A DNA stretch of 64,000 nucleotides from Nitrospira sp. SG-bin1 (GTDB lineage: Bacteria > Nitrospirota > Nitrospiria > Nitrospirales > Nitrospiraceae): contig LVWS01000033.1 in the NCBI GenBank assembly GCA_002083365.1, positions 577,471 to 641,470 on the forward strand, given 5' to 3'. A model generated the notes under the pieces. That model was not told the DNA's origin, did not search any database, and saw only the letters and a list, made by a program, of their open reading frames with translations. This document shows positions 49,041 through 58,272 of this stretch, piece after piece; positions within the stretch are counted from its first letter, which is position 1; every line of letters begins with the position of its first letter. The translations under genes were made by a program, and so were the position numbers.

Positions 49041-49346
49041 CTACCATTTGAGCAGATTGAACTCTTCGACATTAATGGTCGATCTGGATCGGTGCAGGGC
49101 GATGATGATCGCAAGCCCCACGGCCACCTCCGCCGCCGCGACCGTCAAAGCAAAGAAGACGAACACTTGACCGCCGAGATCCTGCAGGTGGTCGGAAAAC
49201 GCCACGAAGTTGATGTTGGTCGCGTTCAGCATCAGCTCCACCGACAGCAGAATGGCGATGATATTGCGCCGGATGAGCACGCCCACGACACCCGTCAGGA
49301 ACACGACGGCGCTCAAGATAAGGTAGTAAGAGATGGGAATAGTCAT
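49041..49346 (-). CDS. nuoK: NADH-quinone oxidoreductase subunit K
   Basis: 101 residues and three membrane helices. LSVELMLNATNINFVAFS holds the conserved Glu of helix 2, and the C-terminal EFNLLKW matches NuoK. Its ATG lies within the GTCATTGG spacer repeat upstream. Confidence 0.96.
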   Translation of the reverse strand: MTIPISYYLILSAVVFLTGVVGVLIRRNIIAILLSVELMLNATNINFVAFSDHLQDLGGQVFVFFALTVAAAEVAVGLAIIIALHRSRSTINVEEFNLLKW

Positions 49347-49426
49347 TGGTCACCGGTCATCGGTCATTTGCCATGGGTCAGTCCCGTCTCCAATGACTAT
49401 TGACGATCGACCATTGACTCTTCACG
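49342..49426. repeat. Degenerate GGTCATTTG/CAATGAC spacer array
   Basis: Copies of GTCATTGG, TCACCGGTCATCGGTCA, TTTGCCATGGGTCAGT, CCAATGACTATTGACG and ACCATTGACTC occupy the full nuoJ-nuoK gap. The first half points one way and the second half the other, giving inverted words. Confidence 0.8.
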
Positions 49427-49946
49427 CTTCGCCTTCCCCGATATCCCGTTTCGCGAGGACGATGGCGCCGATCATCGCCACCAGCAGAACCAACGAAGCC
49501 ACCTCGAAGGGGAACAAGTACGTGGAAAAAAGCGTCTCACCGATGGCCCGCGTATTGTCGGCGGCGATGGGGTCATGCGCGTCCGGCAGGATAGACCGGC
49601 CTTCCGAAGTCGTCGTCCCGGCTCCGCCGGAGAGCAATACCATGGATTCGATCAGCAACGGCACGCAGACACATGCGGCGATCCGCCATTGGCTGTGATA
49701 ACGGTCGTCTTGCTTGACATTGAGCAACATGACGACGAAGAGATACAAGACAAGAATCGCCCCGGCATAGACGATGACCTGCACGGCTGCCAGAAACTCG
49801 GCGTGGAGGGTGACGAAGAGTCCCGCGACATGGAAAAACATGACCAAGAGCGAGAGCGCACTGTAGACGGGGTTCCTGAGCGCGACCACCAGCACGGAGG
49901 TCATGGCGATCATCCCGGCGAAGTATCCAAAAAACAACAGCGACAT
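49422..49946 (-). CDS. nuoJ: NADH-quinone oxidoreductase subunit J
   Basis: 174 residues and five helices. ALRNPVYSALSLLVMFFHVAGLFVTLHAEFLAAVQVIVYAGAILVLYLFVVMLLN is the diagnostic NuoJ core, including the pi-bulge helix 3 near the quinone site. It lies between nuoI and nuoK in the usual order. Confidence 0.95.
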   Translation of the reverse strand: MSLLFFGYFAGMIAMTSVLVVALRNPVYSALSLLVMFFHVAGLFVTLHAEFLAAVQVIVYAGAILVLYLFVVMLLNVKQDDRYHSQWRIAACVCVPLLIESMVLLSGGAGTTTSEGRSILPDAHDPIAADNTRAIGETLFSTYLFPFEVASLVLLVAMIGAIVLAKRDIGEGEA

Positions 49947-50033
49947 GAAATGTTCCTGGGTTAGGGTCCGATCCGACAGGACTAACGCAACGGTGTTGCA
50001 GACATCGGTCGTTCGATGAGTGATCCTATGGGG

Positions 50034-50600
50034 TCAGTTAGGTTTTGGCGGCACGTGCTTGAACGCCACGTTGAAGAACGCGACGTTTGGATGTTGCAGT
50101 TCCAAACGTTTCTCGCGGACTGGAAATGAGCGGTCGCCGATCGCGAGCAATTGTTGTTTATTCAAGTGGAGCTGACGTTTGTCGTAGACCGCCCACTCGA
50201 ATTCTCTCGTCATGCCCAGTGCATCGACAGGGCAGGCATCCACGCACATCCCGCAGAACAAGCAACGGGTCATGTCCATGTAGTATTCTTTCGAGTAACG
50301 CTTCGTCGGTTCGCCCGGCACTTCGGCGCTGACGACACGGATGACGCGCGACGGACAGGCCGCTTCGCAGAGATCGCATCCCACGCACTTCTCGGTCCCG
50401 TCGTCGTATCGAAGCAGCGCGAGCATGCCTCGATAATTGTCGGGCAACGTGCGTTTTTCGTGAGGATATTGCAGCGTGACCGGACGGTAATTCAGCAAGT
50501 GTGACAGCGTCGCCTTCATGCCGACGAGGATTTCGTAGAACGTGATCGTTTTGATCCATTCGTACAGGTTCAGACGCTTGGTGGTCGCCATAGATGCCAT
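50034..50600 (-). CDS. nuoI: NADH-quinone oxidoreductase subunit I
   Basis: 188 residues with two 4Fe-4S ferredoxin motifs: CVGCDLCEAACPSRVI and CLFCGMCVDACPVDAL. These are clusters N6a and N6b, which carry electrons toward N2 in NuoB. ATG 50600 is 14 nt after the nuoH stop; ATG 50591 is an alternative start. Confidence 0.95.
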   Translation of the reverse strand: MASMATTKRLNLYEWIKTITFYEILVGMKATLSHLLNYRPVTLQYPHEKRTLPDNYRGMLALLRYDDGTEKCVGCDLCEAACPSRVIRVVSAEVPGEPTKRYSKEYYMDMTRCLFCGMCVDACPVDALGMTREFEWAVYDKRQLHLNKQQLLAIGDRSFPVREKRLELQHPNVAFFNVAFKHVPPKPN

Positions 50601-50614
50601 CCCGGTCTTGTCCG

Positions 50615-51691
50615 TTACTTCATCTGTTGATGGACGAATACGGCAATAGACGTCACGACGATGTTACCCAACGCAATGGGCAGCATCACTTTCCAGCCGA
50701 ATCTCATCAATTGATCGTATCGCAGTCTGGGTAACGTGGCTCGGAGCCAGAAAAAGAGGAACAAGAACGAGTATGTCTTGACCGCAAACCACATGGTGTT
50801 CTCGATCCATGCCAAGGACGGCACACCGAGGAGAGCCATGATCGTTCCGGGGTACGGTGCGTTCCATCCGCCGAGAAACAGCGCGGCAGCGACACAGGAT
50901 ACCAATACCATGTTGGCGTACTCGGCGAGGAAGAAGAACGCAAATCTGAGTCCGCTGTATTCGGTGAAGAAGCCGGCGACGAGCTCGCTTTCGGCCTCCG
51001 GCAGATCGAACGGGACTCGGTTGGTTTCGGCCACCGATGAGATGACATAGACGACAAAGGCGAAGATCTGTGGAGCCGGCAGCGCAAAGAGGTACCAATT
51101 CCAAAAACCTCCGGCTTGGGCGTCGGTGATTTTCACGAGGCTGAGCGAACCGGCCAGTATCAGCACGCCGACGATTGACAGTCCGACGTTGAGCTCGTAG
51201 CTGATGATCTGTGCCGCCGATCGCAGCCCGCCGAGCAGCGAATATTTGCTGTTGGACGCCCATCCTCCCAGGATGATGCCGTAGGCTCCGAGCGACGCGA
51301 ATGCCAGGATGTAGAGAATGCCGATGTTGATGTCGCTGATGACGAACGGCTTGACGGTGACGCCGTTGATCTCGAACGTCCAGTTCGGGCCCCACGGAAT
51401 CACGGCAAAGCCGATAAACGCGGGAATCAAGCAAAGAATCGGCGCGATGGTGAAGAGGAACTTGTTGGCTCCGGCGGGGATAATGTCTTCCTTGAAGAAG
51501 AGCTTGATGGCGTCCGCAAACGGTTGGAGAATTCCGTAGGGGCCGACTTCCATCGGTCCCATGCGATCCTGCATCCATCCCAGGACCTTGCGTTCGGCAA
51601 GGGTGAGGATCAGCACCGTGATGACCACGATGGACATGACCGCCGCGATTTGAGTGAGGGAAATAGTGAGACGCAACCCGAATTCAGTCAC
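50615..51691 (-). CDS. nuoH: NADH-quinone oxidoreductase subunit H
   Basis: 358 residues and eight or nine helices, linking the peripheral arm to the proton channel and forming the quinone tunnel. ERKVLGWMQDRMGPMEVGPYGILQPFADAIKLFFKED and ETNRVPFDLPEAESELVAGFFTEYSG are diagnostic. A GTG start at 51691 is preceded by GAGGAG. Confidence 0.96.
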   Translation of the reverse strand: MTEFGLRLTISLTQIAAVMSIVVITVLILTLAERKVLGWMQDRMGPMEVGPYGILQPFADAIKLFFKEDIIPAGANKFLFTIAPILCLIPAFIGFAVIPWGPNWTFEINGVTVKPFVISDINIGILYILAFASLGAYGIILGGWASNSKYSLLGGLRSAAQIISYELNVGLSIVGVLILAGSLSLVKITDAQAGGFWNWYLFALPAPQIFAFVVYVISSVAETNRVPFDLPEAESELVAGFFTEYSGLRFAFFFLAEYANMVLVSCVAAALFLGGWNAPYPGTIMALLGVPSLAWIENTMWFAVKTYSFLFLFFWLRATLPRLRYDQLMRFGWKVMLPIALGNIVVTSIAVFVHQQMK

Positions 51692-51737
51692 GATCGGACT
51701 CCTCGATTAGCATAGTCATCGGCGATGAAGAGGATCA

Positions 51738-54404
51738 TCAGGCCACCTTCATCATGGATACAGTCGCAGTCCGGAATGATGGCACATGGGTGATGGGATC
51801 GACGGCGCATTCAAACAGCGGGAGGGCGGCTTGACCGAAGTGATACGGAAACCATGCCGTCCCTTGTGGAACCCGTTCCGCGATTTTGACCTCCGTCGTC
51901 ATTTCCCCGGATGTGCTGGAGAGGCGGACTCGATCGCCGTCTTTCAACGCAAAGCGTGCGGCGTCAGGCGGACTGATCCGGAGCCGGCCGCTTTTCTCGA
52001 TCTGCAACAGTCCTTTGGATCGCGTGGACAACTTTCCGGAATGGAACAGGCTTTGTGCCAGGTCCAACCGTACGGTTCCATCCGGTCTCGGTGTTCGGGC
52101 GGGAGGATGGTATCTCATCGCCAGGCCATGCTGGTATCCGCCGGCGAGATAGCGGTCCACGGCTGAGCCATCGACTTTGGGCGGCAACGGTGTGGGGCCC
52201 AGCGAGCCATAGTCGGGAATGAGACTGCGAATTTCTTTGAGAATCTCCTTGCTCTCGGCATATTCCATCGGGGAGTTCAACAAGATGGACAGCGCCGAAA
52301 ACACTTCCCAATCGGGGCGGCTTTCCCCGACGGGCTCGATCGACGGACGAACGGCCTGCACATGCCCTTCGGTATTGGTAAACGTCCCATGTTTTTCCAT
52401 GGAAGAAGCGGCGGGCAGCACGACATGGGCCAAGGCCGCCGTTTCGGTTAAAAACAGTTCCTGGCACACCAGGAGATCGAGCTTGCCCAGTGATTGCTCG
52501 GCATGAAGCGGCGCCGGGAGGCTTCCCACGGGATTCTCCCCGACGATAAACATGGCCTTGAGGGAGCCTGTGTCGGCTCGTTCCAGCATCTCGACGAGGG
52601 ACGCGCCTTTGTCCGTGGGAAGATCGCCGTTCCATTGTTTCGCGATCCGCTCGCGATCTTTGTCGCTGGTGACCGGGAGCGCACCGGGCAGAAATCCGGC
52701 GACGGTTCCCATTTCGACCGTGCCCTGGTCGTTGTTTTCCTCTGCGAGAGGGGCGAAACCACAGCCCGGCTGATCCAACTTCCCGAGGAGGAGAAGCAAA
52801 TCGAGGAGGGCCACAGACCCGTTGTAGCCCTGTTCGCTCCGCAGCAAAGGCTGTCCGGCTACAATCACGATCCGACGTGCGCCCGCCGCGACCTTCGCGG
52901 CCCGCACAAACGAATCCGCCTCGATTCCCGTTGCCGCCTGAAGGTCCTGCCATGGAGTTTGTTGCAAGGCATTCATTATGGCGCCGAGATATCCCGGATG
53001 CCGTTGCGCGAGGTCCGGCTGTATCAGGTTCTGCTCGACGACGGCCTTTACCAGACCGACGATGGCACGGAGTGTATCGCCGGTCGGAACACGGAAATGA
53101 TGGTGCGAAAGATTGGCGATATTGCTCATCGTATCGACGACCGGCTCCAGCGATTCGATCGTCATCAGCGTCGCCCGGCGTTTCTTCACCGCCTCTTTGA
53201 CTTTGAGGCCCGTGATGGGATTTGTCTCGGTGATGTTCGTGCCGACGAGGATCAGCACATCCGCGTCCAAAATATCGCCGAAGGTGACGGTCCACCGATG
53301 CGTTCCTTGGACGAGTTGCATGGCGTGCAGGCCGTTCACATGGCCATAGCGCGCGCTGCTATCGATATGGTTGGTGCCGACGGCCACGCGGAGAAACTTT
53401 TGGAATAGATACAATTCCTCGTTGGTGCACCGGCCCGAGATCAATCCTCCGAAGCTCTGTCCCCCGTGAGCGGCTTTGATTTCGCCGACGCGGTTGGCGA
53501 CGTATTCCAAAGCGTCTTCCCAGGTCGTTTGCACGAGCACGCCGTCGCGCCGAATGAGCGGATGTGTCAGGCGCTGCGGATTGGTGGCCGCATGAAATCC
53601 GAAAAACCCGCGGGCGCACAGGTCGCCGTTGTTGCGTCCCGCTCCATGCGCCGAGTTCACTTCAATGAGTTCCTGATCCTTCGTCTGTACGGTGATTTGG
53701 CACCCGTCTCCGCAGTACCCGCAGATGGTTTCGGCTCGTTTCAGCATCCACGGTCGGTACTCGTACATGGACAATCGGCTGGTAATCGCTCCGACCGGAC
53801 AGATTTGGACGCAGCCTCCGCAGAATTCACAATCGAGCGGGTGCGCGCCGAAGTGCTTGATTTCCGTCATGGTCCCACGGCCGACGGGCGCCAGCGCTTT
53901 GACGTCCATCACTTCGTCACAGTATCGGACGCAACGGAGACACTGCACGCAGCGATTCATCTGCGTTTCAATGAGCGGACTGAAATACTCTTTTTGGAAA
54001 ATGCGCTTAGTTTCAACGAATCGACTGGTCGCGGTGTACTGGTGAGAAAAGTCTTGAAGATCGCATTTACCTCCTTGATCGCAGACCGGACAGTCCAGCG
54101 GATGGTTGGCCAGGATAAACTCGAGCACCGATTTATGGGCGTCGTTGACCACCGTGGTGGCGGTCCGCACGTTCATCCCTTCATCGACTGGTGTGCTGCA
54201 GGCCGTTTGGAGCTTGGGCATCTTTTCGATTTCGACCAAGCACATGCGGCAATTGGCGTCCGGCTTGAGTTTCGGATGGTAGCAGAAATGAGGAATCATG
54301 ACGCCGACACGACGGGCCGCTTCGATGACCAAGGTCCCTTTCGGAACGTTGACCGTCATCCCGTCGATCGTGATGCGAACCGTCTGTGTTGTGGCCTCGG
54401 GCAT
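51738..54404 (-). CDS. nuoG: NADH-quinone oxidoreductase subunit G
   Basis: 888 residues. The N-terminal 2Fe-2S domain (CYHPKLKPDANCRMC, CPVCDQGGKCDLQ), the N5 His/Cys ligands, two further 4Fe-4S motifs (CVQCLRCVRYC, CEFCGGCVQICP) and a CGYCGDGC site lead into a molybdopterin-oxidoreductase-like domain (from ~220) with a C-terminal MopB-type barrel. This fits NuoG of the long, bacterial type; the molybdopterin fold is usually empty. ATG 54404 is preceded by CGGAGAG. It lies between nuoF and nuoH. Confidence 0.95.
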   Translation of the reverse strand: MPEATTQTVRITIDGMTVNVPKGTLVIEAARRVGVMIPHFCYHPKLKPDANCRMCLVEIEKMPKLQTACSTPVDEGMNVRTATTVVNDAHKSVLEFILANHPLDCPVCDQGGKCDLQDFSHQYTATSRFVETKRIFQKEYFSPLIETQMNRCVQCLRCVRYCDEVMDVKALAPVGRGTMTEIKHFGAHPLDCEFCGGCVQICPVGAITSRLSMYEYRPWMLKRAETICGYCGDGCQITVQTKDQELIEVNSAHGAGRNNGDLCARGFFGFHAATNPQRLTHPLIRRDGVLVQTTWEDALEYVANRVGEIKAAHGGQSFGGLISGRCTNEELYLFQKFLRVAVGTNHIDSSARYGHVNGLHAMQLVQGTHRWTVTFGDILDADVLILVGTNITETNPITGLKVKEAVKKRRATLMTIESLEPVVDTMSNIANLSHHHFRVPTGDTLRAIVGLVKAVVEQNLIQPDLAQRHPGYLGAIMNALQQTPWQDLQAATGIEADSFVRAAKVAAGARRIVIVAGQPLLRSEQGYNGSVALLDLLLLLGKLDQPGCGFAPLAEENNDQGTVEMGTVAGFLPGALPVTSDKDRERIAKQWNGDLPTDKGASLVEMLERADTGSLKAMFIVGENPVGSLPAPLHAEQSLGKLDLLVCQELFLTETAALAHVVLPAASSMEKHGTFTNTEGHVQAVRPSIEPVGESRPDWEVFSALSILLNSPMEYAESKEILKEIRSLIPDYGSLGPTPLPPKVDGSAVDRYLAGGYQHGLAMRYHPPARTPRPDGTVRLDLAQSLFHSGKLSTRSKGLLQIEKSGRLRISPPDAARFALKDGDRVRLSSTSGEMTTEVKIAERVPQGTAWFPYHFGQAALPLFECAVDPITHVPSFRTATVSMMKVA

Positions 54405-54410
54405 GCTCTC

Positions 54411-54466
54411 CGTTATTCGTTACACGTGAACCGTTAAACGCATGACTCTGGCGAATAACGGTTCAC
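54411..54466. repeat. Overlapping inverted repeats between nuoG and nuoF
   Basis: CGTTATTCG (54411-54419) pairs with CGAATAACG (54452-54460), and GTGAACCGTT (54426-54435) pairs with AACGGTTCAC (54457-54466). The right arms overlap, so only one stem can form at a time. The second right arm covers the nuoF stop codon. Confidence 0.8.
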
Positions 54467-55776
54467 GATTCATGTCTGAGTCCTACCGGCTCCGGCCTGA
54501 TCAGATTCGCCGCCTCTGCTTGATTGATGAGATCAACATACTCTTGACGCCAATATTTGAGCGTGCTTTGGACCGGAGCGACTTCCGCATCGCCGAAGGC
54601 ACAGACCGTGCGTCCTGCGATGTTTTTGCATAGATCCAATAAGGTTTCAAGATCCTCCATCCGGCCGCGTTTCGCCAAGATTCTGCGAAGGGTCTGGACG
54701 AGCCAGGAACTGCCTTCGCGGCAAGGGCTGCATTTCCCGCAAGACTCATGGTAGAAAAACTCCATCAGGCGCAGCGCAGCCCACACCATGCTGGTGCCCT
54801 CTTCCATCACCGTCACGCCGCCTGATCCCAACATCGATCCCGCCGCCGCCACATGCTCAAAATCCAGCTTCACGTCAAGATGGGCCGGCGTCAGAAACGG
54901 CGCCGATGCCCCACCGGGAATAAAGGCTTTCATCGGCTTGTCGGATCGCATGCCACCGGCATGCTCATACACCAACTCCCGGACCGTGATTCCCATCGGA
55001 ACTTCATAATTCCCCGGTCGTTTCACATGCCCGCTGACACAAAACACTCTCGTGCCGGTGCTTTTTGGCGGTGAACCGATGGCCGCAAACCATTCGGGAC
55101 CTCGGGTCATGATGTGCGGGAGATTCGCCAATGTCTCGACGTTGTTCACCACGGTCGGTTTATTATAGAGCCCATGCGTGGCGGGGAACGGCGGTTTAAT
55201 ACGGGGGAGGCCACGTTTGCCTTCCAGAGATTCCAAGAGGGCGGTTTCTTCGCCGCAGATATAGGCGCCTGCTCCCCGATGAACCCACACATCGACATGG
55301 ATGTCGGTGCCGAGAATGTTTGTTCCGATATACCCGGCGCCTCTCGCCTCATCGATGGCCTGTTCCAAGATCTTCGAGCCCAGGACCATTTCGCCACGGA
55401 TATAGATGTAGGCGGTTTCGGCACCGATGGCATAACAAGCCAACACGATGCCCTCCAAGACTTGATGGGGGTCCCGTTCCATCAGTTGCCGGTCTTTGAA
55501 GGTGCCGGGCTCGCTCTCGTCGGCGTTGCAGCACAGATAGCGAGGGCCTTGATAGTCTTTGGGCAGAAACCCCCACTTCACACCGGTCGGGAAACCCGCG
55601 CCCCCTCGGCCGCGTAATCCGGATTTGCGGACCATCCCCGTGACATCCGCCGGCGCGATTTTCCCAAGCGTGTTGCGCAAGGCTTGATAGCCCCCGGTCT
55701 TCTCATAGTCCGCCAGCGACCCGGTATATCCGGGTTGCATCATGTTTTTCAGCAGAATGAGTTCGTGCTTCGGCAT
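54463..55776 (-). CDS. nuoF: NADH-quinone oxidoreductase subunit F
   Basis: 437 residues. It binds NADH, FMN and the 4Fe-4S cluster N3: GRGGAGFPTGVKW and CNADESEPGTFKDR for nucleotide and FMN, and ESCGKCSPCREG with a later Cys (TVCAFGDA) for N3. I use ATG 55776, which starts at MPKHELILLKN like other NuoF; an ATG at 55815 would add 13 residues. Confidence 0.95.
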   Translation of the reverse strand: MPKHELILLKNMMQPGYTGSLADYEKTGGYQALRNTLGKIAPADVTGMVRKSGLRGRGGAGFPTGVKWGFLPKDYQGPRYLCCNADESEPGTFKDRQLMERDPHQVLEGIVLACYAIGAETAYIYIRGEMVLGSKILEQAIDEARGAGYIGTNILGTDIHVDVWVHRGAGAYICGEETALLESLEGKRGLPRIKPPFPATHGLYNKPTVVNNVETLANLPHIMTRGPEWFAAIGSPPKSTGTRVFCVSGHVKRPGNYEVPMGITVRELVYEHAGGMRSDKPMKAFIPGGASAPFLTPAHLDVKLDFEHVAAAGSMLGSGGVTVMEEGTSMVWAALRLMEFFYHESCGKCSPCREGSSWLVQTLRRILAKRGRMEDLETLLDLCKNIAGRTVCAFGDAEVAPVQSTLKYWRQEYVDLINQAEAANLIRPEPVGLRHES

Positions 55777-55842
55777 GTCAATCTCGTGAAGCGAAAAGCG
55801 ATTCACCGTCCTCATTTACGAACGACGAGATACCTGTCATGT

Positions 55843-56382
55843 TCACGCCCCCCGCTCCGAGGAGGCAGGCTCAGGCCACATGAACGGCCCGCTCTTCAGG
55901 GAACTCGTTCCCGTCGAGCGAAGATCGGACAAAATGCGGTCCAATTTGTCCTCGGTGAGTCGCTCGTAGTAGTCATCGTTGATCTGCATCATGGGAGCGG
56001 TTCCGCAGGCGGCCAAACATTCCACCTCGCAGAGGCTGAACAACCCGTCGGTCGTCGATTCCCCCGAGGCGATCCCCAACTTCGCTTTGATCCATTCGAT
56101 CACCGTATCCGAACCGACAAGCGCACACATGAGGGACTTGCATACCTGGATATGGAATTTGCCCGTCGGTTTCAGATTGAACATCGTGTAAAACGTGATC
56201 GTTTCATAGACTTGCGGAGGCGTCAGCCGGAGGAGATGCGCGATCTCCTGCATCGCCGACTCGGTCACATAGCCTTGATCGCGCTGGGCGACATAGAGGA
56301 GCGGGATCAAAGCGGAACGCTTCACTGGGTAGCGCGACAAGATATCCGCGATCTCGTCTTTATGTTTTTCTAAAAAAGTCAT
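55843..56382 (-). CDS. nuoE: NADH-quinone oxidoreductase subunit E
   Basis: About 179 residues, thioredoxin-like 2Fe-2S subunit (cluster N1a). The ligands are in VCKSLMCAL (C-x4-C) and LCEVECLAACGTAPMM. The N-terminal helical bundle (LIPLLYVAQRDQGYVT) is typical. ATG 56382 fits the family; ATG 56412 adds ten residues. Confidence 0.94.
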   Translation of the reverse strand: MTFLEKHKDEIADILSRYPVKRSALIPLLYVAQRDQGYVTESAMQEIAHLLRLTPPQVYETITFYTMFNLKPTGKFHIQVCKSLMCALVGSDTVIEWIKAKLGIASGESTTDGLFSLCEVECLAACGTAPMMQINDDYYERLTEDKLDRILSDLRSTGTSSLKSGPFMWPEPASSERGA

Positions 56383-56429
56383 GCCGGTGCTTCGCCTTGC
56401 GCTATTCGTCAAGCTGAATTACGTCCTCA

Positions 56430-58181
56430 TCACCGATCGCACTCCCCCATGACCACATCGTAGGTTCCAAAAATCGTGATGATGTCGGAAATCAAGTAGC
56501 CACGCGCCATATGATCAAACGCACCCATATGAATGAAAGAAGGAGAACGTATCTTCAGTCGGTAGGGACGGGGGCTGCCGTCGCTGATGATGAAAAACCC
56601 CAATTCCCCCTTCGGGGCTTCGGTGGCGCAATAGGTTTCCCCCTTCGGCGGCTTGAACCCTTGGGTGAAGATGATGAAATGGTGAATCAAGCTCTCCATG
56701 TCCCGCATCACTTGCGGTTTGGGGGGCGGAATGTATTGCGGCATATCGGCGATGATCGGCCCGGGAGGCATCTGATCGAGACATTGTGAGATGATCCGCG
56801 CACTCTGGCGCATCTCTTCGACACGAATCCAATAACGATCATAGGTATCGCCGGTTTTCCCCACCGGCACTTCCCAGTCCACTTTATGGTAGACGCCGTA
56901 GGGTTCGAGCTTGCGCACGTCATAGGACACACCGGATCCCCGCAACGCAGGGCCGGTCATGCCGAAGTTGATCGCATCTTCTCCGGAGATGATCGCCACG
57001 TGTTTCGTCCGCCCCAGCCAAATCCGATTCCCCGCGAGCAGGGAATCATACTCGTTCAGTTTTTGAGGGAAGGTCTCCAAGAATGCCTTGAGGCGAGCCG
57101 CCAATTCGGGAGTGAAGTCGCTGTCCACGCCGCCGATCCGATAATAGTTCAAGGTCAGCCTGGCTCCGCAGAGCCGTTCGAACATGTCGAGCAAGGTTTC
57201 CCGCTCGCGAAACGTCCAGAAGAAGACCGTCATGGCTCCGATATCCAGGGCCTGGGCACCCAGCCAAAACAGATGTCCCAAGATGCGCTGCATCTCCGCG
57301 ACGATCGTGCGGATATACTCGGCCCGTTCAGGCACGGTGATGCCGATGAGTTTCTCCACGGCCCGGACATAGGCGTAATTGTTGGCCATCGCGCAGACAT
57401 AATCGAGCCGGTCGGTATGGGGAATAATCTGCATGTACGCGAGACCCTCGGCCAATTTCTCGACTCCCCGATGGAGATACCCCAAATCCGGCGTGGCTTT
57501 GACGATCCGTTCTCCGTCCAATTCGAGGACCACCCGCACCACGCCATGTGTACTGGGATGTTGAGGGCCCATGTTCAACAACAATTCTTCTCGGCGTTTC
57601 GGCGAGGACGAGTCCGGCTCGGCAAGGAACAGCTTCTTCTCGGCCTCGGGGACCTCCCCTTCGACGTGCTCGACGGGCGGTTCATCGAGGCGCGGGATGA
57701 AGTCGAACTGACTCCGCCACCCTCGGCCTTCGGTCGGGAAGTCCTTTCGCAGCGGATATCCTTCCGCATAGTCTTCCGGCAGCAGGATACGGCGCAGGTC
57801 AGGGTGTCCTGAAAAGCGGATTCCCATCATGTCATAGACTTCTCGTTCCAAGAACGTCGCGCCGCGCCAGATACTGGTGACGGAATCCAGCGTCGGATTC
57901 TCCTCTGTGAGCCGCGCTTTGAGGCGGATTCGCCTGCCGTGCGGGAGCGACAGCAAGAGATAGATGACTTCAAACCGCTGCTGATCGGCAGGGTAATCCG
58001 CCGAACAGATGTCGGTGATGTGGTCAAAGCACGCCGCGGGATCGTCGTGGAGAAATCGGGCGACCTCCAAGATGCGGGACGCCGCGACTTGAACCGTCGT
58101 TTCCGACCGCGCCGTATCGACGTCGACGGAAAGCACCGCCTCCGGGAATTTTTTGAGCAAGGTTTCGATAAGCGATTGCAT
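56430..58181 (-). CDS. nuoCD: Fused NADH-quinone oxidoreductase subunits C and D
   Basis: 583 residues: NuoC (about 1-150, with RGATFLEREVYDMMGIRFSGHPDLRRILLPEDYAEGYPLRKDF), a short linker, then NuoD (from ~197, LLNMGPQHPSTHG with the quinone-binding His at 208/212). R238 in YLHRGVEK aligns with Arg85 of mitochondrial NDUFS2, which NDUFAF7 methylates; a homologue of that enzyme heads this operon. C-D fusion is found in several bacterial lineages including enterobacteria. NuoD ends with the DVVMGECDR C-terminus. Confidence 0.96.
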   Translation of the reverse strand: MQSLIETLLKKFPEAVLSVDVDTARSETTVQVAASRILEVARFLHDDPAACFDHITDICSADYPADQQRFEVIYLLLSLPHGRRIRLKARLTEENPTLDSVTSIWRGATFLEREVYDMMGIRFSGHPDLRRILLPEDYAEGYPLRKDFPTEGRGWRSQFDFIPRLDEPPVEHVEGEVPEAEKKLFLAEPDSSSPKRREELLLNMGPQHPSTHGVVRVVLELDGERIVKATPDLGYLHRGVEKLAEGLAYMQIIPHTDRLDYVCAMANNYAYVRAVEKLIGITVPERAEYIRTIVAEMQRILGHLFWLGAQALDIGAMTVFFWTFRERETLLDMFERLCGARLTLNYYRIGGVDSDFTPELAARLKAFLETFPQKLNEYDSLLAGNRIWLGRTKHVAIISGEDAINFGMTGPALRGSGVSYDVRKLEPYGVYHKVDWEVPVGKTGDTYDRYWIRVEEMRQSARIISQCLDQMPPGPIIADMPQYIPPPKPQVMRDMESLIHHFIIFTQGFKPPKGETYCATEAPKGELGFFIISDGSPRPYRLKIRSPSFIHMGAFDHMARGYLISDIITIFGTYDVVMGECDR

Positions 58182-58187
58182 AAGGCC

Positions 58188-58272
58188 CGGTCAATGGCCC
58201 ATGATCATTGGCCACTGGTTTGTGGTGATACACCATCCAATCTCGTGTGCCAATGACGAATCACTAATGACT
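58188..58272. repeat. Degenerate GGTCAATGGCCC/CAATGACGAATCAC spacer array
   Basis: The nuoB-nuoCD gap is built from words such as GGTCAATGGCCCATG, ATCATTGGCCACTGG, GCCAATGACGAATCAC and TAATGACTAC. It runs up to the nuoB stop codon. Confidence 0.75.

Noticed and set aside
51964..53295. Long alternative-frame ORFs inside nuoG (and similar ones in nuoN and nuoM)
   Set aside because: They overlap conserved complex I genes on the same strand and are Arg/Pro-rich, as expected for frame-shifted GC-rich sequence.
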